Below, piece after piece: positions 15,237 through 24,549 of a stretch of DNA of 64,000 bases. Positions within the stretch are counted from its first letter, which is position 1; each line of letters opens with the position of its first letter. The notes beneath the pieces are model-generated. The model did no database searches, was not told the origin of the DNA, and saw only the letters and a list, made by a program, of their open reading frames with translations. The stretch comes from Aureispira anguillae (lineage in GTDB: Bacteria > Bacteroidota > Bacteroidia > Chitinophagales > Saprospiraceae), in contig NZ_AP026867.1 of assembly GCF_026000115.1 (NCBI RefSeq), positions 6,549,001 to 6,613,000 on the forward strand, given 5' to 3'. The position numbers were made by a program, and so were the translations under genes.

Positions 15237-15791
15237 TTATTTTACATTTTGGTACATTTCGATAACATCAAAATAATTTCCATCTGCCATTTTAATCTCA
15301 GCCACTCGTCTACCTTCTTCAATAAAACCCATCTTTTTGTACAAATGAATACCTCTATGGTTGGTTGCAAAAACGCCCAATTTTACCTTTTCTATAATCG
15401 GGTTTTCTTTTGCCCATTTGAGCAAAACTTTGATCAGGCAAGCTCCAATCCCTAGGTCTCTGTATTCTGGGACAACTCCCATTCCAAATTCTCCTGTATG
15501 TTCAATGCGTTTTCTATCTCCATTCCAAAAATCAAGGGTGCCCACAAGTTGGCGGTCAACTTCTGCTACAAAAATACACTTGCCAATTGCTTCCGAATAA
15601 TGCTTAATCCGTTTGAGTTGGACTTCTAGTGTGCTCGTTTGCTTAAATTCTTCCAAAGAAGTTAAGACCTGATTAGAGCTACCAAAGACTCTTGCAGCCA
15701 TTTCATTGAGCGAAAGAGCGTCCTGAAACGTTATTTCTCGCACGATTAAAGGTGTCCCATCTTTTAGAATAAACATTTCACGCATAAGCAA
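15237..15791 (-). CDS. GNAT-family N-acetyltransferase in the MoxR operon
   Basis: 184 residues. Acetyl-CoA site in EFGMGVVPEYRDLGIGACLIKVLLKWA (residues ~101-127) and the C-terminal GIHLYKKMGFIEEGRR typical of RimJ/RimL-like or PhnO-like small acetyltransferases. The gene lies 3 bp after moxR and 3 bp before the membrane-protein pair, so it is an integral member of the operon, which is unusual for Bat operons. The substrate is unknown. Confidence 0.8.
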   Translation of the reverse strand: MLMREMFILKDGTPLIVREITFQDALSLNEMAARVFGSSNQVLTSLEEFKQTSTLEVQLKRIKHYSEAIGKCIFVAEVDRQLVGTLDFWNGDRKRIEHTGEFGMGVVPEYRDLGIGACLIKVLLKWAKENPIIEKVKLGVFATNHRGIHLYKKMGFIEEGRRVAEIKMADGNYFDVIEMYQNVK

Positions 15792-15794
15792 CGA

Positions 15795-16790
15795 TTAAGG
15801 AATTTGAATGGTATTTAATACTTGGTCAATGATTTGCTCTGTGGTCACATTTTCTGCCTGAGCTTCATAAGTCAGACCAATTCTGTGGCGCAACACATCT
15901 TTTGATATAGCTCGAATATCTTCAGGAATTACAAACCCCCGTTTTTGAATATAAGCATGTGCCTTTGCAGCCAGTGCCATATTAATACTAGCACGAGGCG
16001 AGCCTCCAAATGAAATCAAAGGAGCAATCTCCTTGAGTCCATGTTGAGCAGGTTCACGAGTAGCAAATACAATATCTAAGATATATTGCTCGATACTTTC
16101 TGCCATGTGCACTTCACGTACTGTTTTTCTTGCTCTTAGAATATCGTCTATGGTAGCAACAGGATTCACCTTTTGGAAACCTCCCAACATATTCATGCGC
16201 ATAATTGTGCGTTCATCTTCTTTGGTTGGGTAAGTGATCGAAGCTTTTAGCATAAAACGGTCGGTTTGAGCTTCTGGCAAGGGGTATGTCCCTTCTTGTT
16301 CTATTGGGTTTTGGGTCGCTAAAACCAAAAATGGTTCTTGCAATTTATAGGTGGTTTCTCCAATGGTTACTTGACGCTCTTGCATGGCTTCTAATAGGGC
16401 AGATTGAACTTTTGCAGGGGCACGATTAATCTCATCTGCCAAGATGAAATTAGCAAAAATAGGTCCCTTACGTACGGTAAAATCATTGGCTGCCTGATTG
16501 TAAATCATTGTTCCAACTATATCGGCAGGAAGCAAATCAGGGGTAAATTGGATGCGTTGAAAATCAGCACTAATTGCTTTTGAAAGGGTGTTGATTGCAA
16601 GTGTTTTTGCCAAACCTGGCAAGCCTTCCAAAAGAATATGTCCTTGGGCTAACAATCCGATCATTAGTCGATCAATCATATATTGCTGACCAATGATTAC
16701 TTTATTGGTTTCTTTTATTAAGCGTTCGATGACCTGACTTTCTAGAGCAATTTGTTCTTGAAGAGCTTGTATATCGGCTGAAGTATGCAT
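15795..16790 (-). CDS. MoxR-family AAA+ ATPase
   Basis: 331 residues, full length. Walker A is LEGLPGLAKT (residues 54-63), Walker B and sensor region are FILADEINRAPAKVQSALLEAMQERQVTIG, and LATQNPIEQEGTYPLPEAQTDRFM is the MoxR signature, including the sensor-1 Asn and arginine finger region. MoxR ATPases act as chaperones for the VWA-domain proteins encoded beside them. This is the first gene of an eight-gene minus-strand run reaching batB at 9985. The upstream 500-bp gap holds three TTGTACA sites. Confidence 0.9.
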   Translation of the reverse strand: MHTSADIQALQEQIALESQVIERLIKETNKVIIGQQYMIDRLMIGLLAQGHILLEGLPGLAKTLAINTLSKAISADFQRIQFTPDLLPADIVGTMIYNQAANDFTVRKGPIFANFILADEINRAPAKVQSALLEAMQERQVTIGETTYKLQEPFLVLATQNPIEQEGTYPLPEAQTDRFMLKASITYPTKEDERTIMRMNMLGGFQKVNPVATIDDILRARKTVREVHMAESIEQYILDIVFATREPAQHGLKEIAPLISFGGSPRASINMALAAKAHAYIQKRGFVIPEDIRAISKDVLRHRIGLTYEAQAENVTTEQIIDQVLNTIQIP

Positions 16791-17287
16791 ATTCTATTTT
16801 CTATATTTATGTTTTAATAGTAAAAACTTAATGATTGGCATAAGTTGTACATTCTTGATTATTAGGTTAAAAAGATAGTTTTATTCATCTTTTAGGTATG
16901 AAAATCAATACAATGTAACCTTGTACAATAGGTTTTTGATCTTTATTTAAAGCTTGTACAATAAATAAAGATATGAATGTAAGGTATTGTTATGACAGAT
17001 TTTACCATTTTAACATTCATTAACTGCGAATGTACGGATTTTATAAAAAAAACAACAGCTATTTTATAGCAAAATATGAAGTATTGCCCGCAATTTTGGT
17101 TTAATTTTTGTGCATTTGGATATAATTCTACTCCCAACTTTTGCCAACATTCTCTATTTATCAAAATAGGTTTACCTTTGTATTAATTATTGTTGTTCTG
17201 ATGAAAATGATAGAACTATTTTAAGTGATTTACCTTTAGTAGATCATCAAACGCATCACAGAACTGTTATTATTTAAGCATGAAATT
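16791..17287. other. Divergent intergenic region with three TTGTACA sites
   Basis: 497 bp between moxR (-) and a secreted-protein gene (+). It holds TTGTACA at 16845-16851 and two exact 11-mers CTTGTACAATA at 16920-16930 and 16953-16963, each containing the palindrome TTGTACAA. TACCTTTG (17173-17180) resembles a Bacteroidota -7 box for the plus gene, without a well-placed -33 element. An open frame at 16943-17164 (-) is not supported as a gene. Confidence 0.4.
16920..16963. promoter_or_regulatory. Paired CTTGTACAATA operator-like repeats
   Basis: Two identical 11-mers 33 bp apart, about three helical turns, each centred on the perfect palindrome TTGTACAA, ~130-175 bp upstream of moxR. They are a candidate binding site for a dimeric regulator of the moxR-bat operon or the divergent gene. 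Confidence 0.35.
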
Positions 17288-18016
17288 ATGATCATTAGAA
17301 CTTGTATCTTGTTATTGGCATTATTGGCTTGGGAAATCAATCTTTTTGCTCAAAGAGATGATATTGTACTCACAAAAGAAAAAAAAGAGTTTGCTTTTAA
17401 TTCCATCAAGGAACTAAAGAATGGTGTATTGGTTGTCCGCCTAAAAACGAACCAACGAAAAATCGAAATCCTAGAACGTACTTTGCGTGATCCTAACTTG
17501 ACAAAACAACAACGCAAACGCCACCAAAATATACTAGAAGGGACAATTAGAAGTCGAGATGAATTTAATCAAGCAATTGGTAAAATGTTTGAAGAAGCTT
17601 TTAGTTTTTGTCCTGTTTATTTGATGTATGATACCAATAGCACTGCACTAACCAATGGCGAAACCAAAGGCTTGTTTCTTAACAAAAAAGGAGAGTTGGA
17701 TGAGACGATTGAATTAGAATCAACCAATGTATTTATTGTAAATTATAAAAAACGTAGTGCCGAGTTTCCTTTTGATATTTTGAGAGTCCGAAAACTTAAA
17801 GAAAAGCTCGAAGATCCTTTCCCTTACTATGTGGCAATAAGAGAATCTTGGATCAATCAAGTTAATACACCTCGTGCCGCGGCAGCAGTTACTCAATTGG
17901 ACAAAAAAATGGCTAGTTTTTATCAACGAGCATTGGATTACGATAAAAAATTAGCGGAACGTGCTGCTAGGAATGCAGCTAATAAAGCAGCGAATGCCAA
18001 AAAAGTAGAAGGTTAG
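17288..18016 (+). CDS. Hypothetical secreted protein
   Basis: 242 residues with a Sec signal (MIIRTCILLLALLAWEINLFAQ). The middle contains a Lys/Arg/Glu-rich helical part (RKIEILERTLRDPNLTKQQRK) and the end is Ala/Lys-rich (ARNAANKAANAKKVEG), likely coiled or disordered. I recognise no family. The strongest likeness is to uncharacterised Bacteroidota periplasmic proteins that begin LVVRLKTNQRKIE. It stands alone between divergent moxR and the following SDR-like gene. Confidence 0.62.
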   Translation: MIIRTCILLLALLAWEINLFAQRDDIVLTKEKKEFAFNSIKELKNGVLVVRLKTNQRKIEILERTLRDPNLTKQQRKRHQNILEGTIRSRDEFNQAIGKMFEEAFSFCPVYLMYDTNSTALTNGETKGLFLNKKGELDETIELESTNVFIVNYKKRSAEFPFDILRVRKLKEKLEDPFPYYVAIRESWINQVNTPRAAAAVTQLDKKMASFYQRALDYDKKLAERAARNAANKAANAKKVEG

Positions 18017-18106
18017 TCAATTCTTAGAACGACAAAGAACCTAAGTGGATGAACATTTTAGGGGGAAAAACTTGGATTGGTTTAAGCCTAATAAAGATAA
18101 TATTGA

Positions 18107-18922
18107 ATGAAAGGAAGGAGGATTAGCGTTTTGGGAAGCGGCTGGTTAGGAGCAGCCCTAGTTGCTATTTTAGAAGCTAAAGGAAGTAGCGTTTTGATCT
18201 CAACAACTTCTAGTGAGAAATGTAATCAATTGAAAGGGGAGGGCAAACAGGCATTCACCATTAAGGTGCAAAGTGAAGAAATAATAGGAGATATTGAGTC
18301 CTTTTTAGATTCAGAAATACTGATTATTAATATCCCTCCCAATCGGGCAGAATTAGAAAAAGAGCAATTTGCAAGCCTATTGCCCTTAATAGAAAAATCA
18401 AGTATACAAAAAGTACTTTTTGTCAGTTCAACGGCTGTTTATCCCAATCTTAATCGTGTGCTTAAAGAAGATGAAAAAATCGAAAATAAGACACATCATT
18501 TATACAAAAGCGAGCAATTATTGCTGAACAATCTTCACTTTAAAACGACTGTTGTGCGAATGGCTGGGCTTGTAGGGGGAGAGCGTCATCCTGGGCGATT
18601 TTTTAGAAAGCATGGAGTCATTAGAAATGCAGAGGCACCTGTTAATCTCATTCATAGAGAAGACTGCTTGCAAATAATGCTTCAAATAATGCTTCAAGAT
18701 GTTTGGGGAGAAGTTTTTAATGCTTGTGCAGATGAGCACCCTCCTAAAAATGTTTTTTATCCAACAGCAGCAGCAGCGATTGGGATGCCAGTTCCTCTTT
18801 GTGAAGCAGCAGATTCACCTTCTTTTAAAATTATAGATAATACAAAAATAAAAGAACAGCTGTCAATTCATTTTAAATACCCTGACTTATTGCGATTGAT
18901 TAAGGAGGATAAATGGGTGTAA
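18107..18922 (+). CDS. NAD(P)-binding SDR-like (YeeZ-type) protein
   Basis: 271 residues with a Rossmann start (RISVLGSGWLGAALVAILEAKGSSV, GxGxxG) and the extended/atypical SDR pattern LFVSSTAVYPNLNRVLKEDE, followed by VVRMAGLVGGERHPGRFF. This resembles YeeZ-like epimerase family members that lack a clear substrate. A 12-bp tandem duplication at 18671-18694 gives LQIMLQIMLQ. The stop is immediately followed, without a gap, by the stop of the convergent DUF4292 gene. Confidence 0.75.
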   Translation: MKGRRISVLGSGWLGAALVAILEAKGSSVLISTTSSEKCNQLKGEGKQAFTIKVQSEEIIGDIESFLDSEILIINIPPNRAELEKEQFASLLPLIEKSSIQKVLFVSSTAVYPNLNRVLKEDEKIENKTHHLYKSEQLLLNNLHFKTTVVRMAGLVGGERHPGRFFRKHGVIRNAEAPVNLIHREDCLQIMLQIMLQDVWGEVFNACADEHPPKNVFYPTAAAAIGMPVPLCEAADSPSFKIIDNTKIKEQLSIHFKYPDLLRLIKEDKWV

Positions 18923-19684
18923 CTAGTTCCGTTGGTAGCTATCAGGAACCGTAAAGCCTACCTTTTGAACTTCATTAAGCACCATTTTTGAAAAAGTCAT
19001 TTTTAGTTGGACAATGCCAGCATCTTTACTATCTATTTCAATATTTTTGACGGCTGGAATTTGTGTTTGCTCAATCGTTTGGTAATCTTCATACTTAATG
19101 TCAATAGAATTATAATCCATAGAGCCCCTAAGCTCATTAACGAGGAAGGATTGAGGATTCATAAAAAGTTTGAGTACATTTTTTTCAGATTCAGGCGTTT
19201 TGAGTACATTTTGTTGTTCCCGAATGACAGAAAGTAGGGTCTCTTCTTGGAAGAGGATTGGATTCCCAACAATGAGTTCTTGAAGCTCTGCAAAATTTAG
19301 TTGGAGCCCAAATTCATTTTTTAGATAAGAAAAAGGTTTTTTGATATATTGGCTTTCTTGACGATCTAAAATCTCAATGGTTTGAGGAGTTATTTTGACC
19401 CGAGCGCCTTCAATATTCATTTTCTTTATTTTGATCCAAATCAGGCTATCCTTTTGCATTCTAATAAGCGTAGAAAAGGTCGCTTTTTGCTGCTCGCTAT
19501 CCATTTTAACCTTCGCTCTACTGGCAAACCACGTATAATCAATATGATTTTGTTCCAATTTGCGCAATAGGAATTTGACAGAACGTTTTTTTGCTTTGGC
19601 AGTACTGACGGTTTCAGTGGTCTTACAACCAATAAGAAAACTACTAATTATGACAAAAAGTAGCATCTTCAGTCCATTACTCAT
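18923..19684 (-). CDS. DUF4292 lipoprotein
   Basis: 253 residues with a lipoprotein signal (MLLFVIISSFLIGCKTTE, Cys20). The core matches the DUF4292 family of Bacteroidota: FASRAKVKMDSEQQKATFSTLIRMQKDSLIWIKIKKMNIEGARVKITPQTIEILDR. These proteins resemble LolA/LolB-type lipid-binding beta folds, but their role is not established. The start overlaps the TPR gene by 8 bp. The block dut / nucleotidyltransferase / TPR / DUF4292 is a gene order I know from many Bacteroidota. Confidence 0.8.
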   Translation of the reverse strand: MSNGLKMLLFVIISSFLIGCKTTETVSTAKAKKRSVKFLLRKLEQNHIDYTWFASRAKVKMDSEQQKATFSTLIRMQKDSLIWIKIKKMNIEGARVKITPQTIEILDRQESQYIKKPFSYLKNEFGLQLNFAELQELIVGNPILFQEETLLSVIREQQNVLKTPESEKNVLKLFMNPQSFLVNELRGSMDYNSIDIKYEDYQTIEQTQIPAVKNIEIDSKDAGIVQLKMTFSKMVLNEVQKVGFTVPDSYQRN

Positions 19685-21407
19685 ATAGTTGTTTGGTTGA
19701 AATTTTACGTTGCAAAATAGAAGAAGAGGAACCTTTGTCTAGTGCTTTTTGCCAAAAACTAACCGCTTGGTTTTCTTTGCCCATTTTGAATAAGACATCC
19801 CCATAACGTTCTAACGTTTCAGGAGAGTTGTTTCCTCCCAAACTTAGCGCTTTGTTAATCTCCTGCTCAGCGAGTGTGTATTTAGTTTGTTTGTACAAAA
19901 TAAAACCATTAGCAGTTGTATATTTGATGTTATTGGGATAACGTTTTAAAATACCTTTGATCAACTCCTGAGCTTTGGGTAATTCGACTCCTCTTTTAGC
20001 CAGACTATAGGCATAATCATGAATAATCTCAGGATCATCAGGTTGCATTAGGATCGATTCATTAAAGGTTCTGTCTGCTTTTTCATAATCATTCATCGCC
20101 TCGTATATTCTTGCCAAATAACGCAAAGAATGCCCTTGAATTTTCAGATTTGCAGCGGCAATTTCAATGGCTTGTTGAAATTCTTTTTGAGCCTTTTTAT
20201 AATCCTCCTTTTGGAACAAGGCAATTCCGTGATAATAATAGCTATTGGCTTGACTTGGATAGAGCTCTAGAAATTCCTCACTGCGTTTTTGCAAGGTTGC
20301 TTGATTGTCCATTAAGTGCAAGGCTTCTAATAAATTTTGCCAAAGAGCAAGGTTATTTTTAATAAAGCGGATAGAAATATCATAATGTTTTACTGCTTGT
20401 GCATACTCTTGTTGTTGAAACAAAAGATTGCCTCGCACAAAATTAGCCTCAGCACTGTTGGGATGAGTTTGGGTTAATGCGGTGCTTAATTCAAGAATAG
20501 AAGCCTCGTATTTGGGATCAATGCGGTTGTTTGCCAAATCACTGGTTAGTGATTTTAGTGCTTTAAGTTTGTTGTTTAAATCTTGATGAGGGTTCTGGAA
20601 GGTGTTGATTAAGGCTTTTAGATAACGGGCAGTATCGCCATTTTGTAAGAAAAACTCAACCATTGCCATATTTGCAGTGGGATTGGTTGGGTCTAAATTT
20701 AATGCCTTTTGATACAATGTTTTGGCCTTTTCTAATTCTTGTATAGAAGTATAAAAATTAGCCAATCGAATAATATACTCTGGTTCTTCAGGATAAGCCT
20801 GCATCAACTGTTCAATTTCTTGACTGGCTTTTTTTGCTTTACCTGTTTTCATATATAATTTGTACTTCCGCATGGAGATGGCCTCTTTGATCCCAACCCG
20901 TTTTTCCAAATTATTATAGACTTTAATCGCTTGATCTGCCTTTCCGCTTTTGCTCAAATAATAAGCCCATTCAAAATACAATTGTTCTTGAGCGGGGTAT
21001 TGATTGGATAGGTTAGCATACAAATCTGCTGCTTTTTTAAAACTGCCTTCTTTTTCCAAAAGACTAGCGTATAAATCACTATAAACTAGGTTGTATTTTT
21101 CTAAGGCAATCGCTTTTTCAATCCTATCAATTGCTTTACCATACTGCTCTTGTCTTTTATACAGACGAGCCAATTCATAATTAGCAGCAGTATTGTTATT
21201 ATCTTTTTGAAGCACTTCTAAGTACCGTTGGATCGCTTCATCAATATTGCCTAGGATTTTTTCTCTATTGGCTTCAATAAAGAGTTTTTCTAGTAATACG
21301 TCACTTTCCTTAGGTCGTGTCTTTTTTTTAGATTGAGCCCATACCCCCATGTTTATACTCAAAAGGAGTAAAATAAAAGACCAACATTTAGGGGATAAAT
21401 TATACAT
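19677..21407 (-). CDS. Secreted tetratricopeptide-repeat protein
   Basis: 576 residues with a signal peptide (about 25 residues, ending GVWAQ) followed by at least 12 TPR-like units, for example NTAANYELARLYKRQEQYGKAIDRIEKAI and NPTANMAMVEFFLQNGDTARYLKAL. TPR proteins are periplasmic or envelope scaffolds. This one is in the conserved block with DUF4292 and probably serves envelope biogenesis. It overlaps the DUF4292 gene by 8 bp. A ~190-bp gap separates it from the nucleotidyltransferase gene. Confidence 0.85.
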   Translation of the reverse strand: MYNLSPKCWSFILLLLSINMGVWAQSKKKTRPKESDVLLEKLFIEANREKILGNIDEAIQRYLEVLQKDNNNTAANYELARLYKRQEQYGKAIDRIEKAIALEKYNLVYSDLYASLLEKEGSFKKAADLYANLSNQYPAQEQLYFEWAYYLSKSGKADQAIKVYNNLEKRVGIKEAISMRKYKLYMKTGKAKKASQEIEQLMQAYPEEPEYIIRLANFYTSIQELEKAKTLYQKALNLDPTNPTANMAMVEFFLQNGDTARYLKALINTFQNPHQDLNNKLKALKSLTSDLANNRIDPKYEASILELSTALTQTHPNSAEANFVRGNLLFQQQEYAQAVKHYDISIRFIKNNLALWQNLLEALHLMDNQATLQKRSEEFLELYPSQANSYYYHGIALFQKEDYKKAQKEFQQAIEIAAANLKIQGHSLRYLARIYEAMNDYEKADRTFNESILMQPDDPEIIHDYAYSLAKRGVELPKAQELIKGILKRYPNNIKYTTANGFILYKQTKYTLAEQEINKALSLGGNNSPETLERYGDVLFKMGKENQAVSFWQKALDKGSSSSILQRKISTKQLYE

Positions 21408-21597
21408 AATAGGATTGATTTATTAGATGTAAAACCATAGGTTGAGGCTATAATAATATACAAAAAAATATCCAAACGATAAATAAAACCGTTAATCAAT
21501 TGTTATTATTGATCTAAAAATAACTGAAACGTTGATTTATAACGTTTTGTGTTTTTGTAAAAGACTCAACCTATTGGTATTATAATCTATAGTTGTA

Positions 21598-22602
21598 CTA
21601 TTGGTGGAATTTTGAAAAATCACTGAGGCTAAGCTCTGATTTTTGAGCAATATATTCTGTGTGAGATCCTAGCATTGAATTTTCAGTCACGATATTGTTA
21701 ATCACGGCATGATCTTGAATAATACTTTTGCTAATGATTGAATTTTTAACAACCGTATTTTTGCTAATAGAGACATGAGGACCAATGACAGAATTTTGAA
21801 TAATTACCCCTTGATCTATAAAGCAAGGAGGAATAATTGTTGAATTTTCTAAAACAACATTGGGCGAAACGGTAGCAGCATCTTGCTTGATTTCAAGAAT
21901 TCGTTCATTGGCATAAACGACAGCATTTTTATTGCCACAATCTAGCCACTCTTGAATGGCATGTGTGCGAAATTTAACGCCTTTTCTTCTCATATTTTCG
22001 AGTGCATTGGTGATTTGGTATTCACCTTTATCCCTAACATCATTGTCAATAAGGTATTGCAATTCGTTTTTGAGCATATTTGCATCTCTAAAATAATAAA
22101 TACCAATAATAGCTAGGTCTGATACAAAGGTGGTTGGTTTTTCAACGAATTCACTAATGTAACCTTCTTGATCTAAAGTAACCACTCCATAAGCAGAAGG
22201 GTCTTCTATTTGTTGAACCCACAGTACACTATCTTGTGTTGTATCTAGTGAGAAATCGGACTTAAATAGTGTATCAGCAAAAGCAACAATGACGTTTCCA
22301 CTCAAGCTTTCTTTTGCGCACAAAATAGCATGAGCTGTACCTAATTTTTCGGTTTGATGATAAATAGAACCTTTGGCTCCTAGGCTTTCGGCTAAAGCAA
22401 TTAAATCTTGTTCTACCGCTTCACCAAAATCACCAATAATAAACGCAACTTCTTCAATTTTGCCATCATAAGCAGCTGCTAAATCTTCAACTAATCTTTT
22501 GACAATTGATTTTCCTGCAACTTCCACTAATGGTTTAGGAACAGTTAGAGTATGAGGACGCAAACGAGTACCACGTCCAGCCATTGGTATTATTATTTTC
22601 AT
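21598..22602 (-). CDS. Sugar-1-phosphate nucleotidyltransferase
   Basis: 334 residues. The nucleotide-binding signature IIPMAGRGTRLRPHTLTVPKPLVEVAGKS opens the protein, and VEKPT and GEYQITNALE follow at the expected places for the RmlA/GalU-like fold. The C-terminal 90 residues are hexapeptide-repeat left-handed helix (NTVVKNSIISKSIIQDHAVI). The reaction is sugar-1-phosphate + NTP to NDP-sugar + PPi; a glucose-1-phosphate thymidylyl- or mannose-1-phosphate guanylyl-type role is likely, but the base and sugar cannot be fixed from the sequence. It belongs to the dut-TPR-DUF4292 block. Confidence 0.85.
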   Translation of the reverse strand: MKIIIPMAGRGTRLRPHTLTVPKPLVEVAGKSIVKRLVEDLAAAYDGKIEEVAFIIGDFGEAVEQDLIALAESLGAKGSIYHQTEKLGTAHAILCAKESLSGNVIVAFADTLFKSDFSLDTTQDSVLWVQQIEDPSAYGVVTLDQEGYISEFVEKPTTFVSDLAIIGIYYFRDANMLKNELQYLIDNDVRDKGEYQITNALENMRRKGVKFRTHAIQEWLDCGNKNAVVYANERILEIKQDAATVSPNVVLENSTIIPPCFIDQGVIIQNSVIGPHVSISKNTVVKNSIISKSIIQDHAVINNIVTENSMLGSHTEYIAQKSELSLSDFSKFHQ

Positions 22603-23037
22603 AAAAGATTGTTATTTGTTTTTCTAAGTCTAACAGAAGAATATTGAGTATTAAAAGGGGGTATGTTTCTGCTAGAGGTTGGTAAATAATTGATCGTTGA
22701 AAGGGGGGGGCTATACCTAGCTATCTTTTGGCTATTGCCAAGGTCGATATTATGAAGTAGGTAGACAACGTTAGTATATGGTTAGTTAATTGCGCTGTAT
22801 TTTTGTGTTTGCTATGATTTATGAGATTGCTTTGCTTTGTTTTTCTAGCCCCAAAAGTTATTCTTTGACGGCTGTTTGGTGCTTATAAAATAAGCTATAG
22901 AATAACACTTCATGTAGAAAAACTAGAAGGTATGATCTCATAAGTGGTAGCATACGAAAGTAAAAAAAAGCTAGGGAAAAATCCCCACCACACAGTTAAT
23001 TTATTCCTAATTACTTTTATTGTCCACTTACCTTTGG
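22603..23037. other. Intergenic region, nothing firm seen
   Basis: 435 bp between dut and the nucleotidyltransferase. Homopolymeric runs (GGGGGGG near 22707) and AT-rich DNA only. No ORF above 60 codons that I would accept, and no clear hairpin. Confidence 0.35.
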
Positions 23038-23472
23038 TTAAGATTTTCCAGTACTGCCATATCCTCCCGTGCCACGCTCACTTTCAGCAAGTGCGGTTAC
23101 TTCTTCCCACTCGATTGTTTCGTATTTAGCAATTACCATTTGAGCAACACGTTCAGACGGCTCTATTTGAATAGGAGTAGAGGATAAGTTGATTAAGATA
23201 ACCCCTACTTCACCTCTATAATCACTGTCAATAGTTCCAGGTGCATTCGGGATGGACAATCCTTTTTTTAATGCCAAACCACTCCTAGGACGAATTTGAG
23301 CTTCATAACCAACAGGAAGCTCTAAGTAAAGACCAGTTGGAATTACTTTTCTTTCTAGTGGTTGAAGGGTAATCGTTTCATTGGTATTGGCTCTTAAATC
23401 CATGCCTGCGCTACCTATGGTAGCGTAGTTAGGAAGCGCATTTTTTGATTTGTTTATGATTTTAACATTCAT
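23038..23472 (-). CDS. dut: dUTP diphosphatase
   Basis: 144 residues from the ATG at 23472. The frame extends 12 codons further to 23508, but the family begins with MNVKIINKS and a purine-rich stretch precedes this ATG. All five trimeric dUTPase motifs are present: [40 protein letters not shown] and the C-terminal P-loop-like [11 protein letters not shown]. It hydrolyses dUTP to dUMP, supplying dTMP synthesis and keeping uracil out of DNA. First gene of the conserved envelope block downstream. Confidence 0.93.
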   Translation of the reverse strand: MNVKIINKSKNALPNYATIGSAGMDLRANTNETITLQPLERKVIPTGLYLELPVGYEAQIRPRSGLALKKGLSIPNAPGTIDSDYRGEVGVILINLSSTPIQIEPSERVAQMVIAKYETIEWEEVTALAESERGTGGYGSTGKS

Positions 23473-23667
23473 GTTTATCCGCCTTGTAGTAGCAGTAGTG
23501 CTACTCATTTAGTTATAAATTTATGCTTCATTTGGGGAGATAGAGCCCAAATATAGTAAGTTTTTTTAGAATAAAAGTGCTCTGAGTCACAGATGTTTTT
23601 GAGGGAGAAAATAAAAAAAAAAACATCTTTAGATATTTAAAAATAAACAATAAATTCTAGTTGTATT

Positions 23668-24192
23668 TTACCATGTTATTTCTTGTACGTCTATGTCTGT
23701 TTTTGAATGAGTTATCATACGAATTAGATGATTGCCAACATCCAAATGCCACTGGGTATTAGAACTAAGGCTTGCTATTTTTTGGAGCCCTTTACCTTGT
23801 TTGTCACATAACCAAAGATGGTGCTTTTCAGATGAACGATGATAGGTTTCTATAAGCAGGTTATTTTTAGGGTGACGAAAAGGAACATTGTGATAATTGA
23901 GCAATTGTGTTTCTATATTAAAGACAATTCTTTGTTCTTTTTCGTTGTAATCCTTTTCAAAAATTATTTTCTGAACCTGTTCAGTTTGGGCAATTTCATC
24001 AGAGAAAACTTTAGATTTTTGCTTAGTGTTAATATCCCAAATAAATAGATTGGAGAATTCTTTATCTTCTTGTTGTTCTTTTCGAATTAAACTCGTCTTT
24101 TTACGGATCGGCAGATAATTCTTAATTAAATACAATAAATTAAATGTTTTGTCATAAGAAAGACTATCGGTATTCGCAAGGTATCTTTTCAT
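23668..24192 (-). CDS. Hypothetical protein
   Basis: 174 residues with no signal peptide. It contains beta-propeller-like strands (LFIWDINTKQKSKVFSD and HLWLCDKQGKGLQKIASLSSNTQWHLDVGNHLIRMITHSKTD) but too few for a full propeller, so it may be a partial copy of a WD40/TolB-like protein. No paralogue is seen in the window. Gaps of ~195 and ~357 bp isolate it from its neighbours. It could be a remnant. Confidence 0.45.
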   Translation of the reverse strand: MKRYLANTDSLSYDKTFNLLYLIKNYLPIRKKTSLIRKEQQEDKEFSNLFIWDINTKQKSKVFSDEIAQTEQVQKIIFEKDYNEKEQRIVFNIETQLLNYHNVPFRHPKNNLLIETYHRSSEKHHLWLCDKQGKGLQKIASLSSNTQWHLDVGNHLIRMITHSKTDIDVQEITW

Positions 24193-24549
24193 AGTAATGG
24201 TGTTTATAAAGCATTAGAGCGTGGGGCAGACAAAGGCATAAAACGCTATCACAACTTTTTCTTGATCTACGTTTTAAATCTTCCAATCAGCCCAGAAAGG
24301 AGTAAAAACATCTCCCCAGTAGCTTAAACTAAGCCCCCCTTATCCTTCAGCAATAGTAGTATGAAGGGAGACTTTATTAAATGTATGAATTTCAATTTTT
24401 ATTGTTTTAACGATACAACTAAGAACATTGTTACTATTTAAGAGGATGCGATTACTTAAACAGGTTCTATAGCTATATTGGAACTCAATCGTTAGGAGTT
24501 CCAATAGGCTTGTTGGTCAGAGGTTAAGTTTATCCTTTAGTTGAAACAA
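24193..24549. other. Intergenic region, nothing firm seen
   Basis: 357 bp between two minus-strand genes. AT-rich. The stretch from 24476 to 24509 contains an imperfect dyad (ATTGGAACTC / GAGTTCCAAT) that could act as a terminator for the upstream lipoprotein gene. Confidence 0.35.

Noticed and set aside
16943-17164. 73-codon minus-strand frame in the region upstream of moxR.
   Set aside because: It overlaps the repeated TTGTACAA elements, shows no family features and its composition matches non-coding AT-rich DNA.
18671-18694. 12-bp tandem duplication in the SDR-like gene as a sign of a broken gene.
   Set aside because: It keeps the frame, adds only four residues (QIML) and the rest of the protein reads through normally.
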